Shown: positions 11,919 to 22,329 of the stretch, piece by piece
Position numbering within the stretch: the stretch's first letter is position 1
Layout of the letters: every line of letters starts with the position of its first letter
Origin: Lentinula raphanica
Taxonomy: Eukaryota; Basidiomycota; Agaricomycetes; Agaricales; Omphalotaceae
Direction of reading: 5' to 3'
Assembly: GCA_027919835.1 (NCBI GenBank)
Contig: JANVFP010000011.1
Span: 744,001-808,000 of the forward strand
DNA: 64,000 bases
The notes under the pieces: generated by a model
Seen by the model: only the letters and a program-made list of their open reading frames with translations
Database searches by the model: none
What the model was told of the DNA's origin: nothing
Program-made: the position numbers and the translations under genes

Positions 11919-13512
11919 CTACAATTTTTCATATTCTATACTCGCTAACACAAAAGCGGCAAGCCCTTTGAGGTCGTTGATATCAATGGGTTGACTGATG
12001 TAGTACTGGAAGTTCACAGGAAAGAAGATCGATTGAACGAGTAAAACAGAAGCCATTCGGAAAAACATACATCGAAGTCACCGGCCAGATTGAGGCTTCC
12101 TACCTATGTTTTGAAAACATCTGTCAGGCGAGAAGTGGATAATTTCTAGTCATTGGAACGTACCACAACTGTATTGTTCCAACTCATGGTCCCATTCGCA
12201 TCATGGATCACCCAGTTCTGTACCATATAACCGTATGCTTTCCTTGCCGCTGCAACAATGCTACCATCGTTATCCTGCACACGACCCAATCGGACTGCTT
12301 TTAACAATGCATATACAAACATCGCCGACCCACTGCTCTCAAAATAATTGCCTGTTCGACCAGGTTGAGTGATAACAAGCCACCATACCCCGCTCATGCG
12401 ATCCGCCGCATCGCGAACGTAGGGTGTTAGTGTTTGAAGTATATGCAGCAATACAGCATGTCCTGGGTGAGAGACAGGCATGATGTCTAGGACGTCTACC
12501 AAGGCCATCATGTACCATCCTACATCAGAAGTTTCAACTTCTGTTAACTGAAGACATTACCACCAGGGATACTCACCTAATGCACGGTCCCAAACCTCGG
12601 GAGAATGTCCACGATCTGGAGACGCCCAAACCGCTACATGTGAATAATCATATCCATGATACATTAAATGTGTATCGTTTGGAGCCGTTGCATTTTGTAT
12701 AGTATTCTGGAACATTAGTTGGAATTGGGAGGTGATATCGTTCCATGCCGAAGTGTTACTTGATTGGAAGTCGTGAGTGTATTGAGCGTAGAAAACTTCT
12801 CCCATATAGATTCCGTCGAGCCATCCTGCAGCAAAGGTTGACACCGGAGATGAAATATGTGTCTGCATTCGAGAATTGAGGGCTTGCCTTGGTTGGGATA
12901 GATGAGCTTGTGCCAGAACTGGCCTTGAGCAGTACGAGGATGAGAGTTGAGTTGGTGTCTGTACGTATCAGCGGCAATCTTCCATTTCGATTCACCGGTA
13001 ATATTGTATCTTGATGTCAGACAATGATGAGAGAGACGGTTTGGAATTCTGATAGCACGTAGTGTAGATTGACCCACAGATATAAGAAGGTTGGTCCAGT
13101 CCTAAGCGACATGAATAACATCATTGAGAAGCTGCAGAACCACCGCTTGCATACCTCAGAGGATCCAGAACGTATTCCGTGACACTGAGAACCTCTCATT
13201 AGAACAAGATCTTCCACTGAAGGAGAGCACTTACTTATAGGACCCATGCACCGTTCCATTCTCGAAAACGATGTTATTCGCCCCAGTCTCAATATAATCC
13301 AGATAGCTCTTGTTGCCGTCTCGTTCATACAAGAGGCGAAGAGCCCACTGAAACTCTCCGTCATCATAGGCGACTAATGGAACACCGTTTGCCAAGCCAT
13401 TTCCTTGTCCTCGTGCAATAGCTGAGTTGGCTGCCCAACTAGAGTATGGATCTGGCTTCGTAGCATAAGCCAGGGAGGTGGCAATTCCGAAGAATATGGG
13501 TTGCCAGAGCAT
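11919..13512 (-). CDS. Glycoside hydrolase family 105-type unsaturated (rhamno)galacturonyl hydrolase
   Basis: A secreted enzyme expected to remove the 4,5-unsaturated uronic acid end from oligosaccharides left by pectin lyases. The ATG at 13512 opens a signal peptide (MLWQPIFFGIATSLAYA), followed by ARGQGNGLANG and the segment DDGEFQWALRLLYERDG. The family's catalytic-aspartate region appears as WLDGIYMGEVFYAQY near 12780-12840. DYSHVAVWASPDRGHSPEVW then splices in phase to WDRALGWYMMALVDVL, matching the usual RANGW-type motif except for the N to L change (RALGW). The helical (alpha/alpha)6 repeat pattern continues (SGSAMFVYALLKAVRLG) to a final exon ending IEYEKL and a stop at 11919. About seven exons. 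GH88 is the related alternative; the substrate is not certain. Confidence 0.85.
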
Positions 13513-13775
13513 ATCGATCTTCGAACCACATTTCCAGATATTGTAGGAGTTTTATAGGGCAGGTAGGTCGAGCCAGAGCAGCTCATGACTATCCAGCCGG
13601 ACCGCGTTGAGTGGTGTTTATCGTCAGATGAACGTTGAACATTCCCGGGAGAATGAGAAAAGTTGAAACAGGTTGAAACCAACCTGTGAAGTATATAAGC
13701 GCTCGTGACTGTACCTTGTCCGCGACTATCACCTGCTTCAACTCGCAACCACTTGCAAGTTGCGACCCGTTCGCC

Positions 13776-14688
13776 ATGTCCGAAAAGCAACAAGGTCAAA
13801 GAAGTTGGCACCAGGATTATCTGTCTTCTCAATTCGAACAAAGCCGGTCGGACGTAGCTCGATATGCTGCCTGGTGTGTTATGACGAATTCGGTAATACG
13901 CGTGCGCTGGGCAAGAATCTGACTTTGCACCCAGGATTGAAGAAAGATACGGGCGACCTGTCCTTCATAAAACGCAGTCGTATTACTCAGAACATCCTTT
14001 GTCCTCCGTACGTTCTTTCGGCTTCAGGCTCTCATTCAAACATCGACAAATTCACCCTCATTGATGCTAGGTTTTCGCTGGTGCATTTATACTGTTGAGC
14101 CTACCACCTACAGCCACATTCATGTCAGGCTCATTCAAATCTCTTGATGATATCCACACTAATGAATTACACGCAGTGGGCTTTGTTTGATCATCTTAAC
14201 CGTCCTCTTGTTATCCGCTCTCTGCTCTGTCATCGTTGTCTTTACTACAATCGCATTCGTACTTGGTGAGTTGCACCGCTTATTTTTACAGAAAAGAGCA
14301 TTCACCTGTCGGCTTCGCAGGATCCATCTTGTTACTCGTTGTCTTGACCAATCTCCTGCTTTCGATCTTCATCACGTTCTCCCTTGTTGCCGTCTATTTC
14401 TCGTTCAAGGTTGCCCTCGCAGGATATACGGATGGCTTGCGTGGTGCTCGACAACAAATAGTGGAATCCTATCACGCGTTTTTCTCCCGTGTTCACGCTG
14501 TAGCGAATCACAGGCCAAAACATGATACTACCTCGGCTGTCCGTGCAGCAACCGTGGATCAATCTCTCGAGGATTCACGCTCTTCCAGCCCTGACTCTAC
14601 TGTGATCGTGAATGATTCAGAAACCAATGGCGGTGAACCCAATGCTGAAAATCGCTCATCGGAAATGAAGCTCGAAGAACAGTACTGA
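13776..14688 (+). CDS. Promethin-like four-segment membrane protein
   Basis: Reconstructed from about five exons. MSEKQQGQRSWHQDYL runs to AAW, joins IEERYGRPVLHKTQSYY, then VFAGAFILLSLPPTATF splices in phase 2 (AT|GTCAGG to cacgcag|T) to IGLCLIILTVLLLSALCSV, and then GSILLLVVLTNLLLSIF. This gives a compact block of about four hydrophobic hairpin-like segments near residues 58-150, a basic turn after them (YTDGLRGARQQIVESYH) and a Ser/acidic tail ending EMKLEEQY. Short helix pairs with soluble ends are the layout of promethin/LDAF1 and yeast LDO proteins, which work with seipin in lipid-droplet formation at the ER. The assignment rests on topology and general pattern, not a signature residue. 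It is divergent from the GH105 gene, with about 260 bases of shared upstream sequence. Confidence 0.5.
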
Positions 14689-15009
14689 ATTATACATGAC
14701 TACTGTACGTCCGTTGCATCGCTGGATTCTGATCTGTAAAATAGTGTACCCATTCCAATTAATGCTTGTTGACTGTTTCAAGTCCGACTGCAAGCCGAAC
14801 ATGCTCCAGCTTCATGTGTCAGTAGGTATGTTCAACAACGAGTCTCTACAAGCACCTTGGAGATATATAGCCAATTCCGCCTCTCCGAATATATTCCGTG
14901 TTGTATCCTACTGAGTCCCGAATAATAGGCAGTTTTTCGGAAAAGACAATGTTCATGATCATAAAAGAGACTTCAGACGTGCCAGTGTGGTTCAGGATTG
15001 CAGGTAACC
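14689..15009. other. Short intergenic spacer
   Basis: This separates two plus-strand genes and should hold the 3' end of the promethin-like gene and the promoter of the CBM1 gene. I see no distinct motif. Confidence 0.4.
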
Positions 15010-15906
15010 ATGATATCACGTACAGTTTGCGCTACTATTGCCCTTGCGTTCGCGTATGCTCACGCACAGTCTACGGCTTCGCAGTATGGTCAGGTATGCA
15101 ACGTAAACTGTAGCGATTCAATGTCCTGATCGAATGTTCGCAGTGTGGAGGTATTGGCTGGACAGGAGCGACGTTGTGTCCCTCTGGGTGGTCTTGTAAC
15201 GTCGTCAATGACTACTATTCGCAATGTCTTCCTGGCGGAGCGACTGGAACTGTGACCTCGTCTGCCACCTCAAGCTCTGGAGGAAGTACGAGTACATCAA
15301 CAGCTCCTGTAGCAACCTCGACCCTTCTTCCTGGAAATTCATTCATTCGTTCTGTGGTATGTGTCGATGATCTTCGTTCGATTGATCTGCGCAATTTGGT
15401 TAAACTTGTTCTGTTTACAGGAAGAACCTTATTTCCATTATTATCTCCAGTCCATCACTCCTGGAAATGCCACCGCTGCTATCATGGGTTCATATACCAG
15501 TGCGGCACAGTTCCAGGTCACAGACGGACAGCTCATCCAGGAGTCTACCCCACCTTTGTATGCGATCGTTGAAGACCGCGCGAATTCTTCCGTTATGACG
15601 CTGGCTGTTTCCTGGAGCACGACCCCTGCAACGAGTGGGACTTTCGATTTCAGCGGAGACACTATAGAATGGAGTATACCTACAATTGACAGGCCTCAAT
15701 TGAATGTGCGTTTGTCTTTATCTTCGAAGGGTTCAGGAACCCCACTAAAACATGATTTTGGGGATTGTCAGGCTTGGTATGTTTGTCCAGACAGCGAAGG
15801 GAACAATTTGCTCTTCGTGAACTTGGGTTACTACGATTATGAAACTCCAACTGGTTGTGCGGATGAAACGATTCATTTCTACACAGGAGCCACAGCTGTT
15901 CCGTGA
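15010..15906 (+). CDS. Secreted CBM1 protein with an uncharacterised C-terminal domain
   Basis: The ATG at 15010 opens a signal peptide ([19 protein letters not shown]). A family 1 cellulose-binding module follows at the mature N-terminus, QYGQ joined across an intron to [16 protein letters not shown] and YYSQC, with its cysteines and the aromatic binding face. A Ser/Thr-rich linker of about 35 residues leads to a second domain of about 150 residues starting [16 protein letters not shown] and rich in beta-type alternation. It ends with two cysteines ([18 protein letters not shown]). I recall this second region from other agaricomycete CBM1 proteins but know no assigned activity; it could be a further carbohydrate-binding domain or a new enzyme. 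Four exons; complete. Confidence 0.85.
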
Positions 15907-15996
15907 AAGGGCGGGCTTTGGGAGAGAACACAAATGGTGATACATACATAGGGATAGCGTTGTAGCAAGCAAAGTGAAAAGAGCTTCTGCCAAAAA

Positions 15997-18243
15997 TCAT
16001 ACAGATTCCCTCATAGACAACTTGTCTGAGAGAGGTTTTTCAATTTCCCCGAGCTCGATCGATACTTGGTCTATATCCATCGCATTAGCGAACAATTCGA
16101 ATCGCTCTCTGGCTTGAATAGGTGCCTTTCTGGGCCAAATCTGATAGGACAACCAATACATCACTGCAGCAATGACATATGTTAGAATGAATCTGGACGT
16201 TCAAAATCAGCCATCATCACGAAAGGTAAAGCGAAGAAAACGCACGACAAGGTCGACAGTCGTGCAGCGTTCAAAGAGATATCAACTCTGTCCGAAATAG
16301 TCGAAGCAAACCTATAGAAAAGCACGGTGTTGATGATCAACGAGATAGAGACTAATAAACCCGAAAAGCATTACCCAGGCAAACATGGTACTAAAGCAAG
16401 GACAGTAACAATAGGGGCTCGAATGTTCCAGCCCTGTTGTTTTTTAGGATGAGTACAAATGTTACTCACAAAACGAGACTTTACCTTAGTGTACCAATAT
16501 AATCCACCTGGTCTTCCATTGTAGAGTTCCGCAGTGACGATATTGCCATGCTGGATGAAGAAATAATCGACAAATAATATGGCGGCCACAGGCGCAAGCC
16601 AGTAACCATATCCACTGGAAATTCGGAGATGAGTGGGCAAAGCTAATACAACGGTTCACTTACGCTAAGAATGCCAAGAAAGTGGTACCATTCTGCAGAA
16701 TCTTCCAAGGCGCGATCGCCAGCCCAAGCAGACAGCATCTGTAGAAAAAATTTTCTCAATACATTCACTTCCTTCCACAACGTTGTATCGATGACATACA
16801 AGAATTGACCTCGCTGGATATTCATGTATTTTGGGAAGAGGGCGGAAACATCGGATCCAAAGGGTAAACACTATGATCATAAGCGTGTCATTTGAGTAGG
16901 CACGCGCGCTACTTGTTTGACTCACATTGGTGGCGAGATTGACTCCTATGAGTGCGAGGGCCATGCTTCCTGCAGCTAAGAATATCCCAAATCTGGCTCC
17001 AGAGTCTTGCGGGTATTGGTCGAGCATTTTTTGGGTGACATCCCACAAGTTCCATAACGGGGTGCCATACATTTCCTGCGAAGCAGAGGCTACAAGGACA
17101 CCGAATAGACCAGGAAGTGCTGAAGCCAGAGGGAAGACGAATATCTGGCCCCAAAACTGATCGTTGGGTGACTTTGCATACCGTGCAATGTCAGCTTGGT
17201 TAACGGTTAGCGATGAAACGGCGCCAAAACCACTGTTGAATGCCTGCATCCAAAGCCAAGCACGAGTAGTTCCAGATATCTGATTACTATCTTGTGAGGG
17301 GAAATGAACACCACCATTCTTTCGCATCCACCAAGCGAGTATACCATGCATGGCGGTCAACTATGAGACATGGGAAGTAAATGGGGGCTTTAACAGGCTT
17401 TAACAAATAATATCAGGTCAAATCTTACCACAATCACTGATTTCGCGATATAGAACCATTTGAGATCTCGAGGATGGATGAACGTCAAGCATTGGACTGT
17501 GCACAGGCTGAGCGCCTCTCGATTCGAGAAGGGTGCAGAGTACTTACATATGAACCATGCGATAAGGACTTATACATACAAACAAGCAAATCAGATACAT
17601 TCATTCAGAAAAGGTTAGGACGTACATCCAGTGAGTTCCCTGGTCGTAATTCCTGCGGATTCGGGAAGCGTGTTTGCAACGAGGGCCCATGATGGCCAGA
17701 TGCATTGCAGACATACGTCCACTAATCGACCAGCATAGAATGTATTAACTCCGTTCCAGATAATCTGGAAGAAATTTCGGCGATGACTTTCAACACGGAA
17801 CGCGCGGTTAAGGCACATACACAAATCACGGCTCTGAGAGTGGAGTCATGAATCGAAAGAAAGGTACGAAGGTTTTTGAACGACATACCTCATTGCGACC
17901 GCCACATAGGAGCCCCACATTCCCCAAGACACTCTAGCGCAAACAGGAAATCCTACATGGTACCGCGAGGCCATGCGACCATTGGCCACTATGAGAACAG
18001 TCTTGCGAAAATGTTGATCTATGATCGTTGAACAGGAATGGTACTGATGCATACCCCGATTATATGAGCAACGTTGAGAGCTAGCCATGCTTGCCACCAA
18101 GTAAGGCCTAGTGCTACCGTCGCGCTTCCCGCCGTCCAAGCTGTCGCATCAGAAGCGTGTGCGGTCCAGAACGCAGCGAACGTCCACATATTCCACTTGC
18201 GTTCTTCCGGAGGTGTCGGGGCAAGGCTGTGAGTTGAGTGCAT
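15997..18243 (-). CDS. NCS1-family permease (nucleobase/allantoin/thiamine type)
   Basis: A multipass plasma-membrane symporter. The N-terminal region LAPTPPEERKWNMWTFAAFW followed by TWWQAWLALNVAHIIG is the usual NCS1 start, and VANGRMASRYHVGFPV is the family's conserved loop after the second helix. Later come GTTRAWLWMQAFNSGFG and LTVNQADIARYAKSPND, and near the end GYWLAPVAAILFVDYFF, all in family order. About ten exons lead to the stop at 15997; the tail ends KLSMRESV. The ATG at 18243 gives a short N-terminus. A further 5' exon is likely, since on the minus strand near 18460 the frame beginning MPRFHWFHSS resembles NCS1 leaders, but I could not find a consistent splice. The substrate cannot be read from sequence by eye. 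Confidence 0.85.
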
Positions 18244-19168
18244 GATCAGTGATTAGCCATGAAATCCGAAAGCCAAAGTGAATCACTCTTGGTTGCTCCA
18301 TTGACTCGAGGTACCTGCTCACCGTTAATCACAGCAATCACAGTTCACGGAAATTTGACACACCTGAGTCAGCGTAAACCTGACCTTGGGGCACCCGAAG
18401 ATAATCCTTCAAGTTGTTCCAATGGAATCGTGGTGGAGAAGAGTGGAACCAGTGAAATCGAGGCATCGACAAGATTGAACCTGGGGAAGAAACAAGTTCC
18501 TTTTTATATGCGCCAACAAGATATCATTCTGTGAATGCTACAGCTCACTAAACGGCCGTGTGGTGTCTGGAGACGGAAGGAAAACATTACACTATAAGCG
18601 ACGCCGGCGCCGGGCTGCTTTTCAAGTGATCGTCAAAACATGAGCGGATCTCAAATTTTGGGCCCGAAACTTCCAATTCGAGATAATTCTCAGAAGCAGG
18701 CTGCAGGAGGCCGTCGTCGGCAGAGGGTCTTAAGGCTACAGGGGGTCAACGTTTCAACGCTGGTCCAACGCCAACATCAGATAGCATCAGATATGCTGCA
18801 ATCCATTCATTCAATATTTCGGTGAGGGAGAAAAATGACAGTGAAAGATAGCACAAATTACACCGATTCAATAGTAATACGAGCAACTAGTCACGACAAA
18901 TAAGACTATAGCCAGTTCGTTATAGCCCGAAAACACCATGTGCAACATGGAAGATCCTGAGATTACTCCGGACATTTTCAGTATGTGTTTCCCGAGAGGT
19001 GTGCTCCTCGTTCTCGCAACGGAATGATGATTATCCTCGTCTCCCAAGAGATTGGACCCAGTAGCAATTGAGATTGCGGTAAGCAAGCCATGATGATAAA
19101 CCTAGCCAGAAAACCGTAGGGGAGCCAAGTAGCGAGTAGGTGCGACAGTCGCATTGCATGGAACAGTT
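18244..19168. other. Intergenic region (may contain 5' exon of the NCS1 gene)
   Basis: The part nearest 18243 probably holds the NCS1 leader exon and promoter. A 72-codon minus-strand frame at 18868-19086 and a 61-codon plus-strand frame at 18640-18825 have no supporting features. A G/C-rich palindromic patch (gccggcgccggg) sits at about 18602-18615. Confidence 0.35.
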
Positions 19169-20239
19169 TTATTGAATTTCTTTCCAGCTGGGATCACTCG
19201 CGTCGAAGATTAAGAACCCATACCACGCATAAGCAATCGGTACAGTAGCCAAATGCCATAGAGAATGTGCATCGATTGCTTTTCTCCACGGAGGGAAGTC
19301 AAAAAGCTCGAGGGCTGTAGCGAGGGTTGTCAGAATAACCAAGATCGCAGCCTTGTTTGCGAGGCGACGCGGACGGTACGTTTTTGGACGATTCGGAAAT
19401 CGCCTCAGAAAGGACATGGATGACGGCAGGGAATACAATAACCACAATGCGTTATGGGTGAGACCAGTGACGAGGTTGAAGATGATGTTGTAACGATAAT
19501 CGAATCGAGGAGGAAGTGAGAGGTAGAGTATATGTCCCACGAAAACGGTAACACAGATCATGGTCCATGCTTTGAAGGCCATGATCTTTGAAGGATCAGG
19601 CGAATCCCGTGGAGAAGGAGGATAGAGATGAAAGAATCGGATCGCCGTAAAGTACAGCGCGGTCAGAATGGTTAAGGCTGCGGAGAAGTAGTCCAGTTTT
19701 TCGGTCAGGGGAGTATCTATTAATAGTGGAAGATGAGCTTCCTTGCAGAAAGAATGACCAAATATAAGAGACTCGCCTCGAGTATGGAAAACAGCAGACC
19801 AGATCCATGTATTCATGCTAGCCATGGACCAGATCAAATAATATCGTTTGAGAGGATGGGTATGAGGTATCCTTTTTTTGATCCATGAGTATCCTTGTAC
19901 ATGCACCCAGAGATTCAGTAGCGAAAATAAAACACTACAGGGTTCTTGCATGCCAGCGACGCGTACGAAGGGCCATTTACCATAATACTGCAAGGGGTGT
20001 TTACCAGCTGCAATCAGCTTGGAGGTAACATCATGCATGCATGAGTACTTGCAGTTATCAAGGCAGGTCCATCTTGTAAGTCTCAATGGAAGTGGTAAGG
20101 GTGTAGGCGAAGGAACTTTGCATTCACGATTGTCGCATATGAACATGCATCGCTGAAATTCGTGAGCTCGATCTCCTGCGGACGCGTAGGCTGTACGAAG
20201 CGTTATTGCAAGAAGGGCTAAGGTGAATGTTTGGCGCAT
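19169..20239 (-). CDS. PER1: PER1/PGAP3-type GPI-anchor lipid remodelling protein
   Basis: An ER/Golgi membrane protein of the CREST superfamily that removes an acyl chain from the GPI anchor lipid during remodelling. The start at 20239 gives a signal peptide (MRQTFTLALLAITLRTAYA). A Cys-rich luminal part follows (FQRCMFICDNREC, WTCLDNCKYSCMHD), then about seven membrane segments with the family blocks NTWIWSAVFHTR, DTPLTEKLDYFSA and SLWHLATVPIAYAWYGFL, the last with a conserved histidine. The frame is open throughout, but a 60-base intron (19717-19776) with a GC donor is probable, because its removal restores HTRDTPLTEKLDYF. Without splicing 20 extra residues would be inserted. The stop is at 19169. 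The product is otherwise complete. Confidence 0.93.
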   Translation of the reverse strand: MRQTFTLALLAITLRTAYASAGDRAHEFQRCMFICDNRECKVPSPTPLPLPLRLTRWTCLDNCKYSCMHDVTSKLIAAGKHPLQYYGKWPFVRVAGMQEPCSVLFSLLNLWVHVQGYSWIKKRIPHTHPLKRYYLIWSMASMNTWIWSAVFHTRGESLIFGHSFCKEAHLPLLIDTPLTEKLDYFSAALTILTALYFTAIRFFHLYPPSPRDSPDPSKIMAFKAWTMICVTVFVGHILYLSLPPRFDYRYNIIFNLVTGLTHNALWLLYSLPSSMSFLRRFPNRPKTYRPRRLANKAAILVILTTLATALELFDFPPWRKAIDAHSLWHLATVPIAYAWYGFLIFDASDPSWKEIQ

Positions 20240-22329
20240 TGAAGAAGGGTCAACGTAGGTCCTGGTCCATTTGGGGCAGTCCAAGTTGATTCAACGTGAG
20301 AATTTTCAGAGGTAAGCGCCCCAGGTTGTTCGTCCGGCGCTAAACCACATATCTAACTCAACCGTAACGACCACGATGAGCTTTTCCAAAATCCGCCTCG
20401 CTTATTACAATCATCTAGCCCAGAATCTCGCGTCCTTACAAACTCGGACAAAAAACTTTCCTCGTCTATTCTCTCTTGCAATAGCCTGCACTCAAAGAGT
20501 CAAAGTTTCGACTACGGTGGCACACGCTCAGTGCTCACCGCCTATGGACTGGCTTGACTCCGTGTGTTCGTCGCCATCATCGTCGAAGGTCCGCCCTACT
20601 CTTGCTCCCGGATTTGCTACCGATATGCAGACGTATATTATGAAATGTGATCCAACGATGTTGTTTGTCTCTGCACCATGCCGGAAAAGTACCTGGAAAC
20701 AATTATGAACCAAAACACCAGAGAACGTTCGCAAGACAGTGATCACATAGAAATACAAGTGATAGGCAAAGGTGATGAAGATGTACGCCCTTGTAATTCT
20801 TGGATGCTGTGCATGCTTACGAACGAACACAATAGATGGATGTAGGTGAAGATCAGAAGGAGGTTGAAGTTTGGAACACGCCCCTTCCCATATTGCAGGT
20901 CAACTATCTAGCGCGCAGCTAGCCTTCTGATCGTCCGGTGAACACTAGATCGTCGACAGATTGGTCTATCACATCACGTTCGACTCTCGAAGAGCACAAG
21001 TGCCTTCGCCTTGGAGATGCTCTCTCTATTGGGAACAGTAAAATCGTCAGCTTCGATAATTCCAGGCAAAATTATCACGGGCGCAGATCAAGGAATGTGC
21101 GAAACTACATTAAATCATACTCAAGTACTAAGCGCCAAGCAGGCAGTAGAATGTATCCACAAGCAACAGGATGTTTTAGCTAGCGCAAAGACACGAAGTT
21201 ATGGGTCAAGTTTATCTGTGTTTCCTCAATGAATGGGCAAGGCCCAAATCCGATTCAAGGATGCAGAGCTGTGTCTCTGAAGACAGTACTCTAGGAGGCG
21301 TCCCAAGAGAATGCCATCTCACAAAGTAGGCTGATGGGAAATTCAGAGATCCTTGAAGCAGGGATCACTCGAAATCTGTCGTCGCAGTCCTCTTCGTGTC
21401 TTTCGTTTGGAAGATGACAAACATGCAGTAAGAAGACACTGACAGCCGGTGTCTGGTAATATTCCCCTTTGTTTTCTATGCTACAGTAATAAACCCAGAT
21501 GAACAAAGCTTGTGAGGAGGTCATCACCAATTTTCGGTCCTACATGTCGGGTGTTAGAACATCACGGTATAACCCGATCATGAAGAGAACGGAACCTGCG
21601 CCTTGTTTGTCTGTTAGGCTGACAGCTGTAGTGGCATGTTCTATTCCACCGCAATGGATAAATCGCACAGCATGGGGCCGCATGGTGTATAAGTCACCCT
21701 CCGACAGTTACTTCTAGTAGCACTAACACCAACATATATGTACATATATTCCTCCGACCGCGGCTCGAGTTTCAGTCAATTTTGAGAAAACAACATTGTC
21801 CGACGATGACCATGAAAGTGTTCAAAAGCTCAACGAGCTGGATCCGTGGTATGAAGAACACCCAGATTGAAGGCGCGCCGCGCAGACGATAATTGATATT
21901 CTGTAAATTTATGATACACGGAATACATAGCTGAATACAAAAAATTTGCGTCGTGATGTCGGGTTCCACTTGGTGAGATTTGTGGAGAACGATGATAATT
22001 GGATGACATATGCACATCGCAAGTCCTCAGCTACTTATATACGGATCCCTCGAAGTATAAGTACGAGACGAACAGACACTACGTCGAACCCCTGTTGATC
22101 CCTGTCTTAGCTGTTATCTTATCTTATCTGCGTATTGTCCCCTAAATAATTTTCCGACAACACCGCTCCGTGGGTAAAGTCGACGGCAGTGCCTTGCGAC
22201 TGACCTTCATCTCGAAGCGCTCTCGAACATAACAAGATTCTCAGCTCGACTTATTAGCGGAGGTTTCAATCGTTTGTTCGATTTCTTCCCTTCTCCTCCT
22301 TCTACGAACACTTTTACCTGTACAAAATA
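20240..22329. other. Two kilobases without a resolved gene
   Basis: Candidate frames occur on both strands. One at 20376-20708 (plus) starts 136 bases upstream of the divergent PER1 start and could be a leader or small gene. One at 20528-20830 (minus) has a hydrophobic stretch (AYIFITFAYHLYFYVITVL) that could be a membrane-protein exon. I found no consistent splicing for either. A perfect 16-base palindrome, atatatgtacatatat, lies at 21734-21749. From about 22250 the sequence is C/T-rich and is the probable promoter and leader of the gene starting at 22330. Confidence 0.35.

Noticed and set aside
20376..20830. Opposed open frames of 100-110 codons, one with a hydrophobic segment.
   Set aside because: No in-frame splicing partner or recognised motif was found, and both cannot be right. 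Recorded only as an unresolved region.
21734..21749. A perfect 16-base palindrome of alternating a/t with a central gtac.
   Set aside because: It is simple A/T-alternating sequence in an intergenic region and can arise by chance; no second copy or linked gene was seen.
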